Source: Tetmemena sp. SeJ-2015
Taxonomy: Eukaryota; Ciliophora; Spirotrichea; Sporadotrichida; Oxytrichidae
DNA: 64,000 nt
Reading direction: 5' to 3'
NCBI GenBank assembly: GCA_027382625.1
Contig: JAJKFJ010022879.1
Location: 144,916 to 208,915 of the forward strand
In this document: positions 10,401 to 21,346 of the stretch, piece by piece
Position numbering within the stretch: position 1 is the stretch's first letter
Layout: every line of letters begins with the position of its first letter
The notes under the pieces: model-generated
The model's input: only the letters and a program-made list of their open reading frames with translations
The model's database searches: none
What the model was told of the DNA's origin: nothing
Translations under genes and position numbers: made by a program

Positions 10401-13400
10401 AATGTGACTTTTGCTCTAATGGAGGCAATTACTAAGATCTAGTAGAGACTTGCACAAACTTCTGAAGATTGGGAAGACGAATTCAGGGGCTCATAGATTG
10501 ATGATAAGTTTTCCAAAAGAGAAACTTTGAAATAGTCAATTGTAAACAGGTAGTCTGTAAACCTTGATTAGATTCAATTAAAAAATAAACAAAGTTTGAT
10601 ATCGATTGAGAACTAAGAGACCTAAAGTGGCTTTATATTCATAAACAGACTTAATATTGACTGCAAATTCTATGTTGAAGGATAGTAGGCTCATGATTTG
10701 AAAAAGTAAATTGTGTAAGGGCTTTTTGGAAATTAGGATAAGGATGAAGAGTCAAAGGAATTCAACTTTGAAAATGCAATGAAAATGATTGAGGATGACG
10801 ATCCAAAAGCTCATTTCAAAAAGCTTGCTCTTATAAGAAAGATGAATATGAGGAAAAGAACCTTGGAAAAATAAATTGAGAAAGAAACCTATCTAGAAAG
10901 AAAAGGTCCAAACATGAGAAAGTTTAGAAAAGCAGATGAACTATTTTATCTTATGAAGCAGATCAAAAAGTAAGATTGAAGGTATTTTAAAGAAAATTTT
11001 AGTGGTGAATCGAACTCCAATTACATACCGGCATTTGATGATTAGATTCTCCGAATTGATCTTATGATTGATGGCATGAGGAAGATCAAAGGCATTCCGA
11101 TAGAGCTTGGAGGAGTAAGATCTTTCCTTTTGGATATTAAGCAAGAACAAAGGAATCTATCAACTGATTTTAATACAATCAAACCAACACCATAAACGAT
11201 TTCTTCTATTCCAGTGGCTGTGATCTGCAAAGTATAATTCGAAAACCAAACAAAGAAGGAAGTAGAATTCTAATCATCGCTCATATTTTCGAATAACTCT
11301 GATTAGACAATAATTATTGCAAGTCATTACGACCCTGAAATAAAGCTAAAATCTTTGAGAAGAGGGTCTTTTATGTAGAAGCACGGATAGCTTGCTTTAG
11401 AAGAAATCCCAGAAACCAAATAGCACATAATAGAGCCAAATAAAGTTTTCTATGTCCCTCTAAGTTGGTTCATAAAGAGAAAATCTATTTTCATAAAAAC
11501 CTAATTTAAGTTTGAGCTTTTGTTCTCTGACATCAGAGAGAATTTCAATCCTAGTTTACCTAACTATCAGCACTTGAAGGCTAGAACATTCGATATTTCA
11601 ACTGATTCAAACTTCTAGAAGCACTTATCTTGCAATGTTGCTCTGTTCAAGTGCAAACCTACTACCCTTAATGTGCCAGGGTAATTTCTCGTAACTTTCA
11701 CTCCACCAATTTGTCTCAGCAACTATTTATTCAGTGAACTGAAAATCTAAATGCCTAAAACTGCTAGTTCTTAAGGCTTAGAATCTCTGTGTGAAGTCGC
11801 CTCTTAGAACTACACATATATTGATTAGATTAAATTTGAGGAGAATGAAAAAGAGTTGGGATGCTAGATTCCCACAATCTTTAAATTTGATGATGAAGGC
11901 CGAAGCATTTATTAAAGTGAACTAGTCCCATTTTTCAAAAGCATCCGAGTTTAGCAAAATTAAACATAGCCACTTATCAATCAAATATAGCTCACTAATT
12001 AAAGATAAGATTCTCTGATTTCATAAGATTCCTCAGCCCAAAATATCAAGGATGAGTCAAACCAATGCATCATTAACTTTGAACTGGCACCTTTCAATTT
12101 GCTGTAAAATGAATATGACAACTTTGATTTGAGAGAGAAAGTTTTGGAAGTAACTTCTGCAGTTAAGCTTTTTGTTTATCCTTAAGCGATGATAGTAAAT
12201 AAGACGAACTATGATCTATTAGTGAGGACAAATGTCACTCCTAATAAGTAAAAGGTGATAAGTGTGAAAGCTCAAAGCAACCAATTTTTCTATACCTCAT
12301 CTTAAAAGGCTTAGTTTACTGCTCTTCAATATCGTAATTTAATCTTTCATCTTGATAATTAATTTTTAGAGTGGTCTAAAATCTTTGATGTGACAACTTT
12401 AGGGTTATCAGGCTCTCTTGAGATCATTGGTAGCAAAGATTTGAAGCAAATAGAGTCTTCAACTTTGCCAGTTCTAAACTTTGGAGTCTTAATTGAAAAC
12501 GGGGTGAACTAGTTCAGCAAGACGAAGATAATCAAGATCGTCCCTCGCTACATTATCTTCAATAACCTAGATGATCCAATAATAGTGAGACAAAAGAACC
12601 AACTTTCATAGCTCTGCATTTACCCTAAAGATAGACAAGTCTTCAATTTCTAGAGCAAGCAAAAAGATGTTTTTCTCACAATTAGAGACATGGATAAGCA
12701 AAATGAGAAAGTTGATAAGCTTTAAGATAACCTAACCTCTAATGAGGAAGTAATAATATAGAGTGCATTAATTTTAAGAAGTTTGGAGCTCACCATTTTC
12801 TATAGAGGACATAGAGGACTTTTAGGTTGAATTTACATCCAACTAATTCAAAAATGAGAGGAGATATGAAATCAATAATTATTTATGGTTTTGATATGAA
12901 AACTAAAGCAAACTGATGGGGGTTCTCATAGGATCTAACTAAGCCCGTAGAAAAGTCATATGGCACATGCCCAACGAATGCAACTACTAGAAAAGAATAC
13001 TTAGAGTGTCAATAAGTACACAAGATGACGCAACTATATTCGTGATAGTGAGCAAGCCTAAATTCCCTGAGTATTACATCTTCAACAATACAGATGTAGA
13101 GATTGGTTTCCACTAGTTTAAGATTTCAGAGTAAGGATTCTATAGTTAAAATGATTTTTAGTGACAAAAAGCGATAGATCAAGCCTGGCTAGAAGGTTCC
13201 CTTTATATGGTTTGACTAGACTTAAGCTGTGAAGAAAGTGGTTTTTACTATTGATGGAAAGCAGTAAACTTATGCTATTGATAAGATCAAGCGTTTTGAA
13301 AAAGATTTCGTGACTGCTAAAGATTCAGTAAATTCATATGAGATTGTAATGAGCCAATAGTATTTTGTGGAAGTCATGACAACAGGAGATGTGAGAACAA

Positions 13401-15819
13401 TTGAAGTCAGGTCCAAATCAGTGGAGATGAGACAAGCTAATCAGATATTACTTAATTTTATTTTTAGAAAGAGAAAGGTTCATCTCGTTTAGCCAAGCTG
13501 TTCTTAGCTAGTTTCTTGAGAAAGGGCTTCACTTTTAGTATTGACCTAAAGGGCTTTGGAATGTCATTGATTGATAATGAACCAAAGGAAATAATCTATT
13601 TGAGTGTCTATAAAATAAGTGTACTCATGGAGAAGGTAAATATTATTTATTAGAACCTTTTAGTGGAATGAGCAAGTGAACAGAAGGGATGGCTCAGGCC
13701 AAGAGGAACAAGTTTAAGAAGCAGTGACTAAATATGATATGAGAATTGACCATATCTAAATAGACAATATAATGAACGATACTCTTCCAGTCTTCTTTTG
13801 CCCTACCAAAGAGCTGCAAAAGATAGAGAATCTATCAGAGGCTGAAATACTTCTAAGATAGGAAAATCCTAATGACTACACTCCTTTCATATAGGTCATG
13901 ATTACATACTCCGAGATCCAAGATAAAGATTCCTATATAAAGAAGTATAGAGGACTTCAAATTCAAGTTTAGGAAATGAGGATTGAACTAGAAACAGGAT
14001 TGGTTAATGCTCTTCTCAAATTTGCACTTTAACTATCATCAATCAGTAACTAAGAATCTTAGTTCATAAGTGGATATACATTTAAGCAGCATCAATTAAC
14101 CAGAGGACAGACAAGAGATAGAGGAGGCTCACTATCTGGGGCAATAGTTCTTAAAAGAGAAGCTATATGTGAAAGTTTAAAAACCTCTCTACCTGATCCA
14201 CCTGACATGAAAGAAATTACAGCGAAGAAAACATACTTTGAATTTGTGAACTTCGGAGCAATCAAGTGTAGAATAACTGTCAGATTTGAAAATTAAGCCT
14301 TTGAGTTGAAGATTGACGACCCTAAACAAGGCTTTGGAATTGGAAGCATCTTCTACACCCTCTTCACATCAGTTGCAACAATTTCAGATTCTCCCTTGAC
14401 TTTCAAGGAGCTGATTCTTATGCACACTTTCACCTCTCAAGCGAATTTAATTTCAATGGTAACTAGGAACTACACACGATAAGGAATACTCTAATTCTAC
14501 AAGCTATTAGGAAGCTCTGATTTACTTGGAAATCTTACATAGGATAATAACTGATTTTCTAATTCAGTACGATAAGTGCTGTTTTAAGAAATTGATTATT
14601 AATTATATTCCTAAAATTTTACTTTTACTTTACTTTACTTTACTTGGAAATCCAGTCGGTTTGATTGATAAGCTTGGCACAGGAGTTTTTGAATTCTTTA
14701 ATGAGCCTAGGAAAGGCCTCGTTAAAGGACCTAAAGAATTTGTGGGAGGAGTAGGAAAGGGAGTTAAAAGTTTGGTGACTAACATAGTTAGTGGAAGCTT
14801 TGACTCAGTCTCTAAAATTACAGGTTCACTTTATGGAGTAATTAAGAATGTATAGTTTAAATTTAATCACTATACTTTAATGTAAGTGGTGATGAGGTGA
14901 ATCAGCAAATTAAGAAACCAGAGCATGCTTTCGATGGAATTTATCAAGGAGTAATGGGAGGAGCAGGTGAAATCGTTAGTGGCTTAGCAGGAATTTTTAC
15001 TAAGCCCTATCAAAAGGCAAGGTAAGAAGGTGCAAAGGGATTTGTAAAAGGTCTAGGATCAGGCTTGTTAGGAGCAATGGCTTCTCCATTTACTGCTACT
15101 TTAAGGCTTGGTACAAATATATCCACTGGCATAAAGAATTCAGCAATCAGATTAGGAAAGGGCAAACTTCCCTCTTATGGCCGCTTTAGGCATCCTCGAT
15201 ATTTCAATTCTAAGAGTATCTTAGAGCCTTATGCTGAGGCTTTTGCAGAAGCTAATCAGATTTTGAGAACTTTAAATAACGGCAGATTTGCAAACTCAAC
15301 GTAAGTAATTTCTTCAATCCTTTGTAATATATTATCTGTAGTATTCGGTTCTTCTCAGACTTTAGCTAGTAAAGAGGTAGAGATCAGATCTCAGGTATCT
15401 TGATTATCACTGATCAAAACTTGTTGTATGTGAAAGACTTCAAGAATCTGGTTTACTTCTGCTAGTTAGAGCAGGTTTTAAGATGTGAGGTCTATCAAGA
15501 AAATATCACGCCTTCTATTAAGAGTCAAAAGAAGTCAGCAGCACAGAAGAAATAGAGGAAAGAGGAGCAGAAATAGAATTCACAGTCTTAAATTATGAGC
15601 AAGAACAGGGGAAAGAAGAATGTGGATGCTAGCTAATCTCAAAACTCATTAGCTTTTGAAACTGAGGATTCGAGCATGATGTTGGGAGGTGGCGGAGGTA
15701 TAGAGATCTCCAAAGTGAAATATCACATATATGTGGAGGCCCAGAAGAAGGGAATGCTCAAATTGGAGAATGAAAACTACCCTATCGCAGACAAGGTTTA
15801 CACCATACTCACTAAATGA
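7422..15819 (+). CDS. VPS13: VPS13-type lipid-transfer protein, middle and C-terminal block (scrambled gene)
   Basis: VPS13 proteins are long rod-like bridges that move phospholipids between membranes at contact sites. This block begins inside a 14-bp pointer (7422-7435) shared with 34300-34313. It opens with LLYDAYNFKLENLQLSAFEQ, the conserved segment that follows the N-terminal third in VPS13. It then runs through acidic linkers, the large beta-rich middle (about 9.2-13.6 kb) and the C-terminal region. In that region LLGNPVGLIDKLGTGVFEFF and GVMGGAGEIVSGLAGIFTKP are typical of the ATG2/VPS13 C-terminal helices. The C-terminus is PH-like and ends in YPIADKVYTILTK before TGA at 15817-15819. 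IESs with clear pointers are at 7645-7688, 14535-14652 and 14853-14884. A GT-AG intron lies at 15301-15341. Other frame changes between 8.6 and 14 kb imply further IESs that I did not resolve. Confidence 0.88.
7645..7688 (+). other. IES in VPS13, pointer TGGCT
   Basis: This is a 44-nt AT-rich insert with pointer copies at 7640-7644 and 7684-7688. Removal joins QKMDVMA to SDYVAQFMTKLQ in frame. Confidence 0.85.
14535..14652 (+). other. IES in VPS13 with a 14-bp pointer
   Basis: This is a 118-nt AT-rich insert flanked by TTTACTTGGAAATC at 14521-14534 and 14639-14652. Removal restores GSSDLLGNPVGLIDKLG, a conserved VPS13 C-terminal motif. Just before the right pointer the IES carries tandem TTTAC units. 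Confidence 0.9.
14853..14884 (+). other. IES in VPS13, pointer AATGTA
   Basis: This is a 32-nt insert with pointer copies at 14847-14852 and 14879-14884. Removal joins YGVIKNV to SGDEVNQQIKKPEHAFDG. Confidence 0.87.
15301..15341 (+). other. Spliceosomal intron in VPS13
   Basis: This is a 41-nt intron with consensus ends (GTAAGT to TGTAG). Splicing joins FANST to IRFFSDFSQQRGRDQISG in frame. It shows that conventional introns coexist with IESs here. Confidence 0.8.
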
Positions 15820-16466
15820 AGCTAGAGAACTAAATTAAGAGATAGATTAGTGATAGTCGTATGGTAGTAGTTGCTCTGTTTTCATTTTAAATTTCAATTA
15901 AGTAAAGAAATCATCTTATTAAAAATGAATGAAATCTGTCTAAATTAAAGGAGAGAAAAACTACAAGAAGAGAAATTTAAGAATTTCAAGATTTGGCGAA
16001 AAGCTGGACAAAAATGCAAAAAAATATTTATCAAGCCAAATTATATAGACAGTAAACGATTTAAAATAATGTTTTAGGTTAAAAGAAATTATTGTTATTT
16101 TAGAAGAGGAAGCTCCTCAACACTAATCAAAGTTTAATTAAATTCAAAGAACGCATAAGCCAACAGAAGCATCACAATTAAAATCGAGAGTAGGTAATCA
16201 GTCTCAGTCTTTTCAAGTCACTCCAAACAAAGCAATCAAAGTAACTTCTCCAGTCCCTCAATCTTCAAAAGTTCTTGCTCTTCATATAGCTTCAGCGCTC
16301 TCCAAACCTCATATAATAAATCTGGCTCCTACTTTCCATAGTTCAGTGACAAAAAAACTCAGAGGCGATATCAGTAGATGGTTTCTCTCAAGTCTCATAC
16401 AAATCTTTGAAAAGCAGAACAGCCTTTCCCTCCCTGTCAGGCGCAAGCACCTTCTAAGAAAGAGTC
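15820..16466. other. Gap between VPS13 and SUMO; one possible coding stretch
   Basis: The first 250 bp are AT-rich with nothing recognised. On the plus strand about 16069-16505 stays open and has gene-like codon use, for example VTPNKAIKVTSPVPQSSKV near 16220. It has no clear start and would run antisense into SUMO. It could be an MDS of a gene whose other parts lie elsewhere, or chance. Confidence 0.25.
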
Positions 16467-19400
16467 TCACTGAAAGTAGTAGGCACCTCCAGTTTGCTCG
16501 ACCATGACATCGATCTCGTCTCCGTTCTCCATCTCGAGCTTCTCTGGAGTGTCATCGTCCTTGAGGCGCTCTCCATCAAAGATGAAGCGGCACTAGTTGA
16601 TGGACAGTCCCTGACGGTTCACATACGCATCCATCAGCTTCTTGAGTAAAAATTAAAATAGCACTCTATCTTTTTAAAGAATAATATTTTTTATGAAAAT
16701 AATGTTGAGCTATTCAAATCATGAAGAAAAATACAGAATAAAATTTAATCTACAAAAATAATACATCATGGCTTAATAAATAGCCTTCTTAAGTTCTATT
16801 GCAAGTCTGATATAGTTATATTCTAACCTGTGAAGTTTGCCAAGGATTGCATGAGCCACTTCTCATAGTAAGAGTACTCTGCTTGCCAGCAGTTGAAGAG
16901 CAGCGCCTGCTTCACCGAGCCATGCTGAGTCGTGAGTGAAAGCAGGGGCTCTTTTAAGAAGCCGCTGCAGACTATGAGACCCATCGAGTAGGTGTCCAGG
17001 CATGGTTTGGCTTCCACTATCTCTGCGACCTCACGATGCCTGATCCATGGGATTGGAGGCAGGTCTTACTCGAAGCTGGTTTAGCCAGGGATAGAAGCAT
17101 ACTCGAAGTTTCCCAAGAAGACCTTGGGTGGGCTCGGCCCTTTGATAAAAAAGTAGGTTGGGCTCAGGCATCTGTGGGTGACTCCTTGACTATGGATGCC
17201 TTTTACTATAGCGAGCATAGCTTCTAGTACTTCCAGCAGCATGTAAGGTGAGGCAGGCCCCTTCGTGAACTATGCAAACGTATAGTCGAACTCTTCGTAC
17301 ACCAATAGTACTCCCTCGCTCCAAATATGCATTTTCTAGAGTGAGTCAAGGCCTCGGACGCCTTTGCCCTTCAAGTGCTATGTAACCTTGAAATCTTAGA
17401 AGGATCTCATGAAGGCCGAAGCGTCCTTCCTAAAGTCATCCTTGCTGTAGAATGCGTGATGACTCTTGTCCCTCTGAGTAGAGCATAGAAGAGTGAAGTA
17501 GAGCTTTCCCAAGGCTGCCATGTGCTCGCTCATCATCGTGAGCTCCCGCCGGATCGTGAATGCAATCTGCAAATCGTCCAGCGCTTGAAACTAGCCCGCG
17601 GGGTATGACCGGTTTGCTGCCGCATGCGTGAAGTAGATTCGAAGGAAGACCACAGCTTTGCTGAGCAAAGTAAAAGGGCTTGCTTTTATCCGTGGCTCTC
17701 GATCTGGAAAATGTTGTGCCTGCCGACAAAATAGTCTAATGTGATATACTGCTCCTGTCCGAGTAGCCACAACCAATAAATCCTTGATTCACGCTAAAAC
17801 TCTATGGATTTGAGAGGCAAAGAGAGTATAGCCCGCCCGTAGGCATACCGAGATATACTGTGTGACATCAGCAGCTCGTCGGCCCTAGCATTAATCCGCA
17901 TGGCTTGAGCGTCTGGGCACGGTTAAGGAATGTCAGGCGCCTGAAAATACCGTGCTCGCAGGAAGCCGCCGCCTCTGGCAGCTAGGGATTGCTATAGCCA
18001 AAAGTGTTGTTGAGCTGGGAGGGAAGCTTTTCTCTCGAAGTCATTAGAATTCGTTTTCCTGAGCATAGACGCACTCATACTAGTGTCCTCATACCGTCTA
18101 CACCGTTACTAATGCGGTCTCAGATCTGTCAGCCTGGGCCTTTCGTTGAATCTTTGAGTGTCTTGAGCTCCTTAGCGCTTTAAAGATCTTTCCGCAGCGC
18201 CGGCATTGCATCAGAAGCCTTGGCCTCTGCCCCTGCTTCTTTTAGCGGCCTCGCCGCTACAGCAGCCATAGCTGCAGCCACAAGTCGTATTGCTCCTCCC
18301 CTCGCTTCCTTTACAGCGAAGCTTTGGATAGCTGTTCAGAGCTTTCCTTGCTTTGGTCCTCTGCTGCGATTTGGGTTTAGCCTCTCTAGGCTATGTGGCA
18401 GGAGTGCTATTGGAGTGTGGCTCTCATATTAAATAGTGATTAAATTACTTATTTAATTATAGAGTACATTAACTTACGTCCCTTGCCTATCGTATACTTT
18501 GGAGGTTGCTTTCATAGGCTATGGTGTCTCTTCCTGTGCTTTCTAAGGTAAGTTAAATAAAACATCCAAAATCATCTCTTTTTCCATGGATTTTTTGTCC
18601 AATTTCATCTCTACAATAAAACATCCAAAATCATCTCTTTTTTGGGGTTAAAAACATCCTTTTTCATCTCTTTTTTAGATATCGTGAATTCAACCCTGAT
18701 TGGAAAGCCAGAACACATAGCGTGGCAAGACAAGCTATCAGCGAGTGAGACACTCTCAGTGGGTGCTATCGCTGGGTACACAAGCTTAAGTCACTAGGGT
18801 AAATTACCCTATAGGATATTAATCAGGCAGCATCTCCTATTAAGTACTCAAGCTGCAATAGAGCACTTAAGTAACCGATTTTAATCAAACTTAAAGTTTA
18901 TCTCATAGCGTGCAGACGAGCAGGACCTAGCGTTAGTCACAATGAACTCGAGCTTCAGAACACACACGAGCATTAACCAGACTCACATCGTCAACAGCAA
19001 GCAGCTTGAGTCACGCTTCAGCTCGAAGAGTGACCTCTACTCATACCTCAAATTTCAAGGTAAGGTATTCCACATCGCTGACGCTGAAATAGCTGGCTTC
19101 CCCTTTCCAAGCCAGAAGCGCACAAGCCTGAGATTTCTCTGAGACGTCCTCTCTGGCCAGAAGCTGCTGATCAGGACTGCAGAGCTCGTGCAGATCAACG
19201 TGCCTAACTATCCAGAGCTCTCGGTGGGCAGCATCTTTGCAATGGTGAAAGGAGACAAGGAGCTTCTTCAGCATCTAACTTCTATGAGGATGTGGGAGAG
19301 TTGCCTGAGCGAAATTTCATGCTTGCCATACTGGGCACCCTCAGAGGGGACTTCCTACAGAGGCTCGTGCACGCCCAACAGCAATAAAGGATGTCAGGAA

Positions 19401-21023
19401 AGCTCGAGGAGGATAAGCTTGAGACTATTGAAATCAGCCCCGAGATGCTCCAGAGCCTGGAAGCCCAGCCATACTACTCGAGTAAGTTTTTAGTTGCTTG
19501 AGCAAGGCTATAGAGAGAAAAGGCAGGGCTTTGGCTCTATTGAAGGTGAAGTCACCTGGCAAGCGATAACAGAAGAAGAGGAAGAGGTATGAGATCAGCT
19601 GCGCTTACGAGGGAAGGGAGGAGTCAATCCTTCCTAACGGCAGCTTCGCCAACAGCTAGAGGCCTCTGGACCAAGAGATGAGCATGTTGAGATCTCCTCC
19701 TGCCAAGCGACTGATGGCGTGAAATGAAAGTTTAGGTATATAAACTTAAGAACCTTAAAATTTAAGCATAATCACTCTAATTAATTGACTCTCGCTTCCA
19801 TCCTCCGCAGGCCACGCGCTATGGTCTTCATACAATCCACTTGCTCAATCGATCGGATGGCGCTGCCGATTATCTCAATGTGCTGGCTTTGACTCACTCT
19901 GAAGTCCTCTCTCGCCAGCGCTCGCTTATAGTGGGCTTTCACTCTGGAGAAGACCTCCTCAATGGGGTTGAACTCAGAGGAGTAAGGAGCGTTGAAGACG
20001 AGCTCTTTGCGTGAGACAGCGCACGCCTGCGACACTGCGCGAGAGTGATAGGCTCTCAGGTTGTCTAGGAAGACGATGAGCTACTCCTCAGGATGGCGCT
20101 CCCGCAGCAGCGTCAGCTCTCGTGCTATGATCTCGATAGTGATAGACATCTCCCGCAGCGCGAACCCTTCCAGGCCCTCGTTCGAGCTGACCATAACGAG
20201 CGCCGCAATGGTGTCGAGCTTGATTCCTTCCTTGAGCAGGACCTGGTTCTGGTAAGGCTTGGCCCAGGACCTGATGGTTGCATGGTAAGGCTTGAAGATG
20301 GTCTCATCGAGGTAGACTATGTGAGCCCTCTCACCCCTGAACGCCAGCATCCGCCTGTAGACGCTAGCTTATGTCCTCAGTATCTCCTCTCGCTTATGGC
20401 TGCTTAGGCTGTAGTCGCTCCTAGTCACCTTGAACTTGACGCCATGCGCGCGGTACATCCTTCTCAGCGAGCCCTTGCTGAGCAGCACCTCGGGGTTATG
20501 GCGATGGAACATGAGGCATCGCTGAGAGAGGCTGAGGTGCTTCCACGCTGCCAGAGTGTGGTCGCTCAGGAGGAAGCAGAGGTGCTCGAACTTCAGCAGC
20601 GCTCGCGCCTGAGCTTCACTGCAATGCGCGGTCGGAGCCCTTAGCGCCCGTCAGCATGCTTTCTGAATGGAGAACATTCCAACTCCAGTCGCAGCCATGA
20701 TCTCGGCGTAGGAGCAATAGCTGAGGCTGTCCTCGGTGGGAGTAAGCGTTCTGAACCTCAGCAGGATAACGAGTTGAGCTAGCTATGGTGGCAGCACCTT
20801 CCTCTGCATTGTGATGTTTGTAAATATGTAAAAGGTTAATAATTCTTTTCTTACCCTTTATCTTCACAAATCCTTCTTGAATATGATATTATTTGAGTTG
20901 GGTGGTGCGCTTGATCTTGAAGAAGATCTCAGTTCCATCCTGTGCCTTGACCTTGATGTTGATGTGGTTGTCACCCTCTGCGGGCTTCTGGTCTCCCTCG
21001 TTGGGTTTTCCTGTGGTGTTCAT
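16467..21023 (-). CDS. SUMO: SUMO (Smt3-like) modifier, two MDSs separated by a 4.25-kb insertion
   Basis: This is a small ubiquitin-like modifier, conjugated to lysines of mainly nuclear proteins through its C-terminal Gly-Gly. MDS 1 (21023-20893) encodes [20 protein letters not shown] and then [23 protein letters not shown] 2 (16647-16467) continues with [40 protein letters not shown] and [14 protein letters not shown], then TGA. Both ends carry pointer ACTCAA (TTGAGT on plus at 20893-20898 and 16642-16647). Joining them gives 306 nt, exactly 102 codons. The protein has a diglycine followed by the five-residue tail AYYFQ, which a SUMO protease would remove. The MDSs are in order, so the gene is interrupted but not scrambled. 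Codon use is GC-rich compared with most neighbours. Confidence 0.95.
16766..18610 (-). pseudogene. Transposon zinc-finger and pseudokinase ORF (57K-like), frame broken
   Basis: The N-terminal part has basic, Gln-rich sequence and a zinc-finger-like [16 protein letters not shown] near 18200. An N-terminal extension from an ATG near 18609 appears to be spliced through a GTAAGT intron ending near 18425. The C-terminal half (about 17780-16800) is kinase-like. It has an N-lobe, a stretch [20 protein letters not shown] where kinases have HRD, GNFEYA where they have DFG, and [11 protein letters not shown] resembling DxWSxG. The catalytic Asp is Cys and the DFG Asp is Asn, so it should be a pseudokinase. 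Two frame changes (near 18070 and in the N-lobe, 17780-17620) break the reading frame. The stop is TGA at 16768-16766, after a Gln-containing tail. Confidence 0.7.
18555..18690. repeat. Short direct repeats inside the transposon
   Basis: Three imperfect copies of a unit containing AAAACATCC and TCATCTCTTTTT lie at about 18560-18590, 18622-18650 and 18651-18680. They sit between the divergent zinc-finger/kinase and small-protein ORFs, partly within the proposed 5' coding end of the former. They may be promoter or transposase-binding repeats, but that is inference. Confidence 0.55.
18942..19722 (+). pseudogene. Transposon small basic-tailed ORF (22K-like), interrupted
   Basis: The ATG at 18942 opens [24 protein letters not shown] at 19140-19142 interrupts, yet the frame continues as [21 protein letters not shown] shift near 19270 leads into [21 protein letters not shown] likely intron (GTAAGT near 19491) then leads to [17 protein letters not shown] and a TGA at 19720-19722. 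The basic cluster resembles a nuclear localisation signal. I recognise no domain. The position, and its company with a DD34E transposase and a kinase-like ORF, make it the counterpart of the TBE 22-kDa ORF of unknown function. Confidence 0.6.
19772..20809 (-). pseudogene. DD34E Tc1/mariner transposase (42K-like) with one in-frame TGA
   Basis: The frame spans 345 codons from ATG 20809-20807 to TGA 19774-19772, about 40 kDa. Residues 30-55 form a helix-turn-helix-like segment ([20 protein letters not shown]). The catalytic triad is visible: Asp in [10 protein letters not shown], Asp in [12 protein letters not shown], and Glu in [13 protein letters not shown] exactly 34 residues after the second Asp. 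The only defect is a TGA at 20653-20651, directly after the helix-turn-helix. Codons are strikingly GC-rich (CTG, CTC, GCG). TBE transposases are thought to take part in excision of germline DNA in Oxytricha. This copy would need readthrough or an alternative start to make the DDE domain. Confidence 0.88.
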
Positions 21024-21346
21024 AGTTGAGTGTGTGCTAGTAGTAGTTGAAGTAGTAGTGTTGTTGTAGTTGGTGAGGTGAATAGTTCTCTGCTCTTGCA
21101 GCAACCAAAGTTAAAACACAGTGAGTTAAATCACAAGTTTATAATACTATGCAAGTTGTTGTCTAATTAAATTATAATAAAGACAATGAAATTAAATAAG
21201 TCCGCAATAGCCCTTAATTCAAAATGTGTATTCTCTACTTAATCTTAGTAAGAATAAGCATTCATAGATGAGATCAGTATAAAATAAGTGAAAATACCTA
21301 ATTTACAAATTACCTCATACTTCATCTTAAATATCTACACTCTGGG

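Larger units (their letters stand above)
16648..20898. mobile_element. TBE-type (Tc1/mariner, DD34E) germline transposon acting as a giant IES
   Basis: A 4251-bp insertion sits between the SUMO MDSs, flanked by TTGAGT. It carries three ORFs: a DD34E transposase (19772-20809, minus), a small basic protein (18942-19722, plus) and a zinc-finger/kinase-like protein (16766 to about 18610, minus). This matches in size and content what is known of Oxytricha TBE elements: about 4.1 kb, with ORFs called 42, 22 and 57 kDa, the last with zinc-finger and kinase domains. All three ORFs contain lesions. I found no C4A4-rich terminal inverted repeats at either end, so the element looks old, with eroded termini. 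It is more GC-rich than the surroundings and uses TAA/TAG as Gln. Confidence 0.85.

Noticed and set aside
16800..18610. Kinase-like ORF as a host protein kinase gene
   Set aside because: It lies wholly within the SUMO IES beside a transposase, has lost both catalytic Asp residues and carries a zinc-finger-like N-terminus, as expected for a TBE ORF.
18640..18665. Telomere-like GGGG/CCCC run in the transposon
   Set aside because: It is a single GGGGTTAAAA, not tandem G4T4/C4A4, and lies inside the element rather than at its ends.
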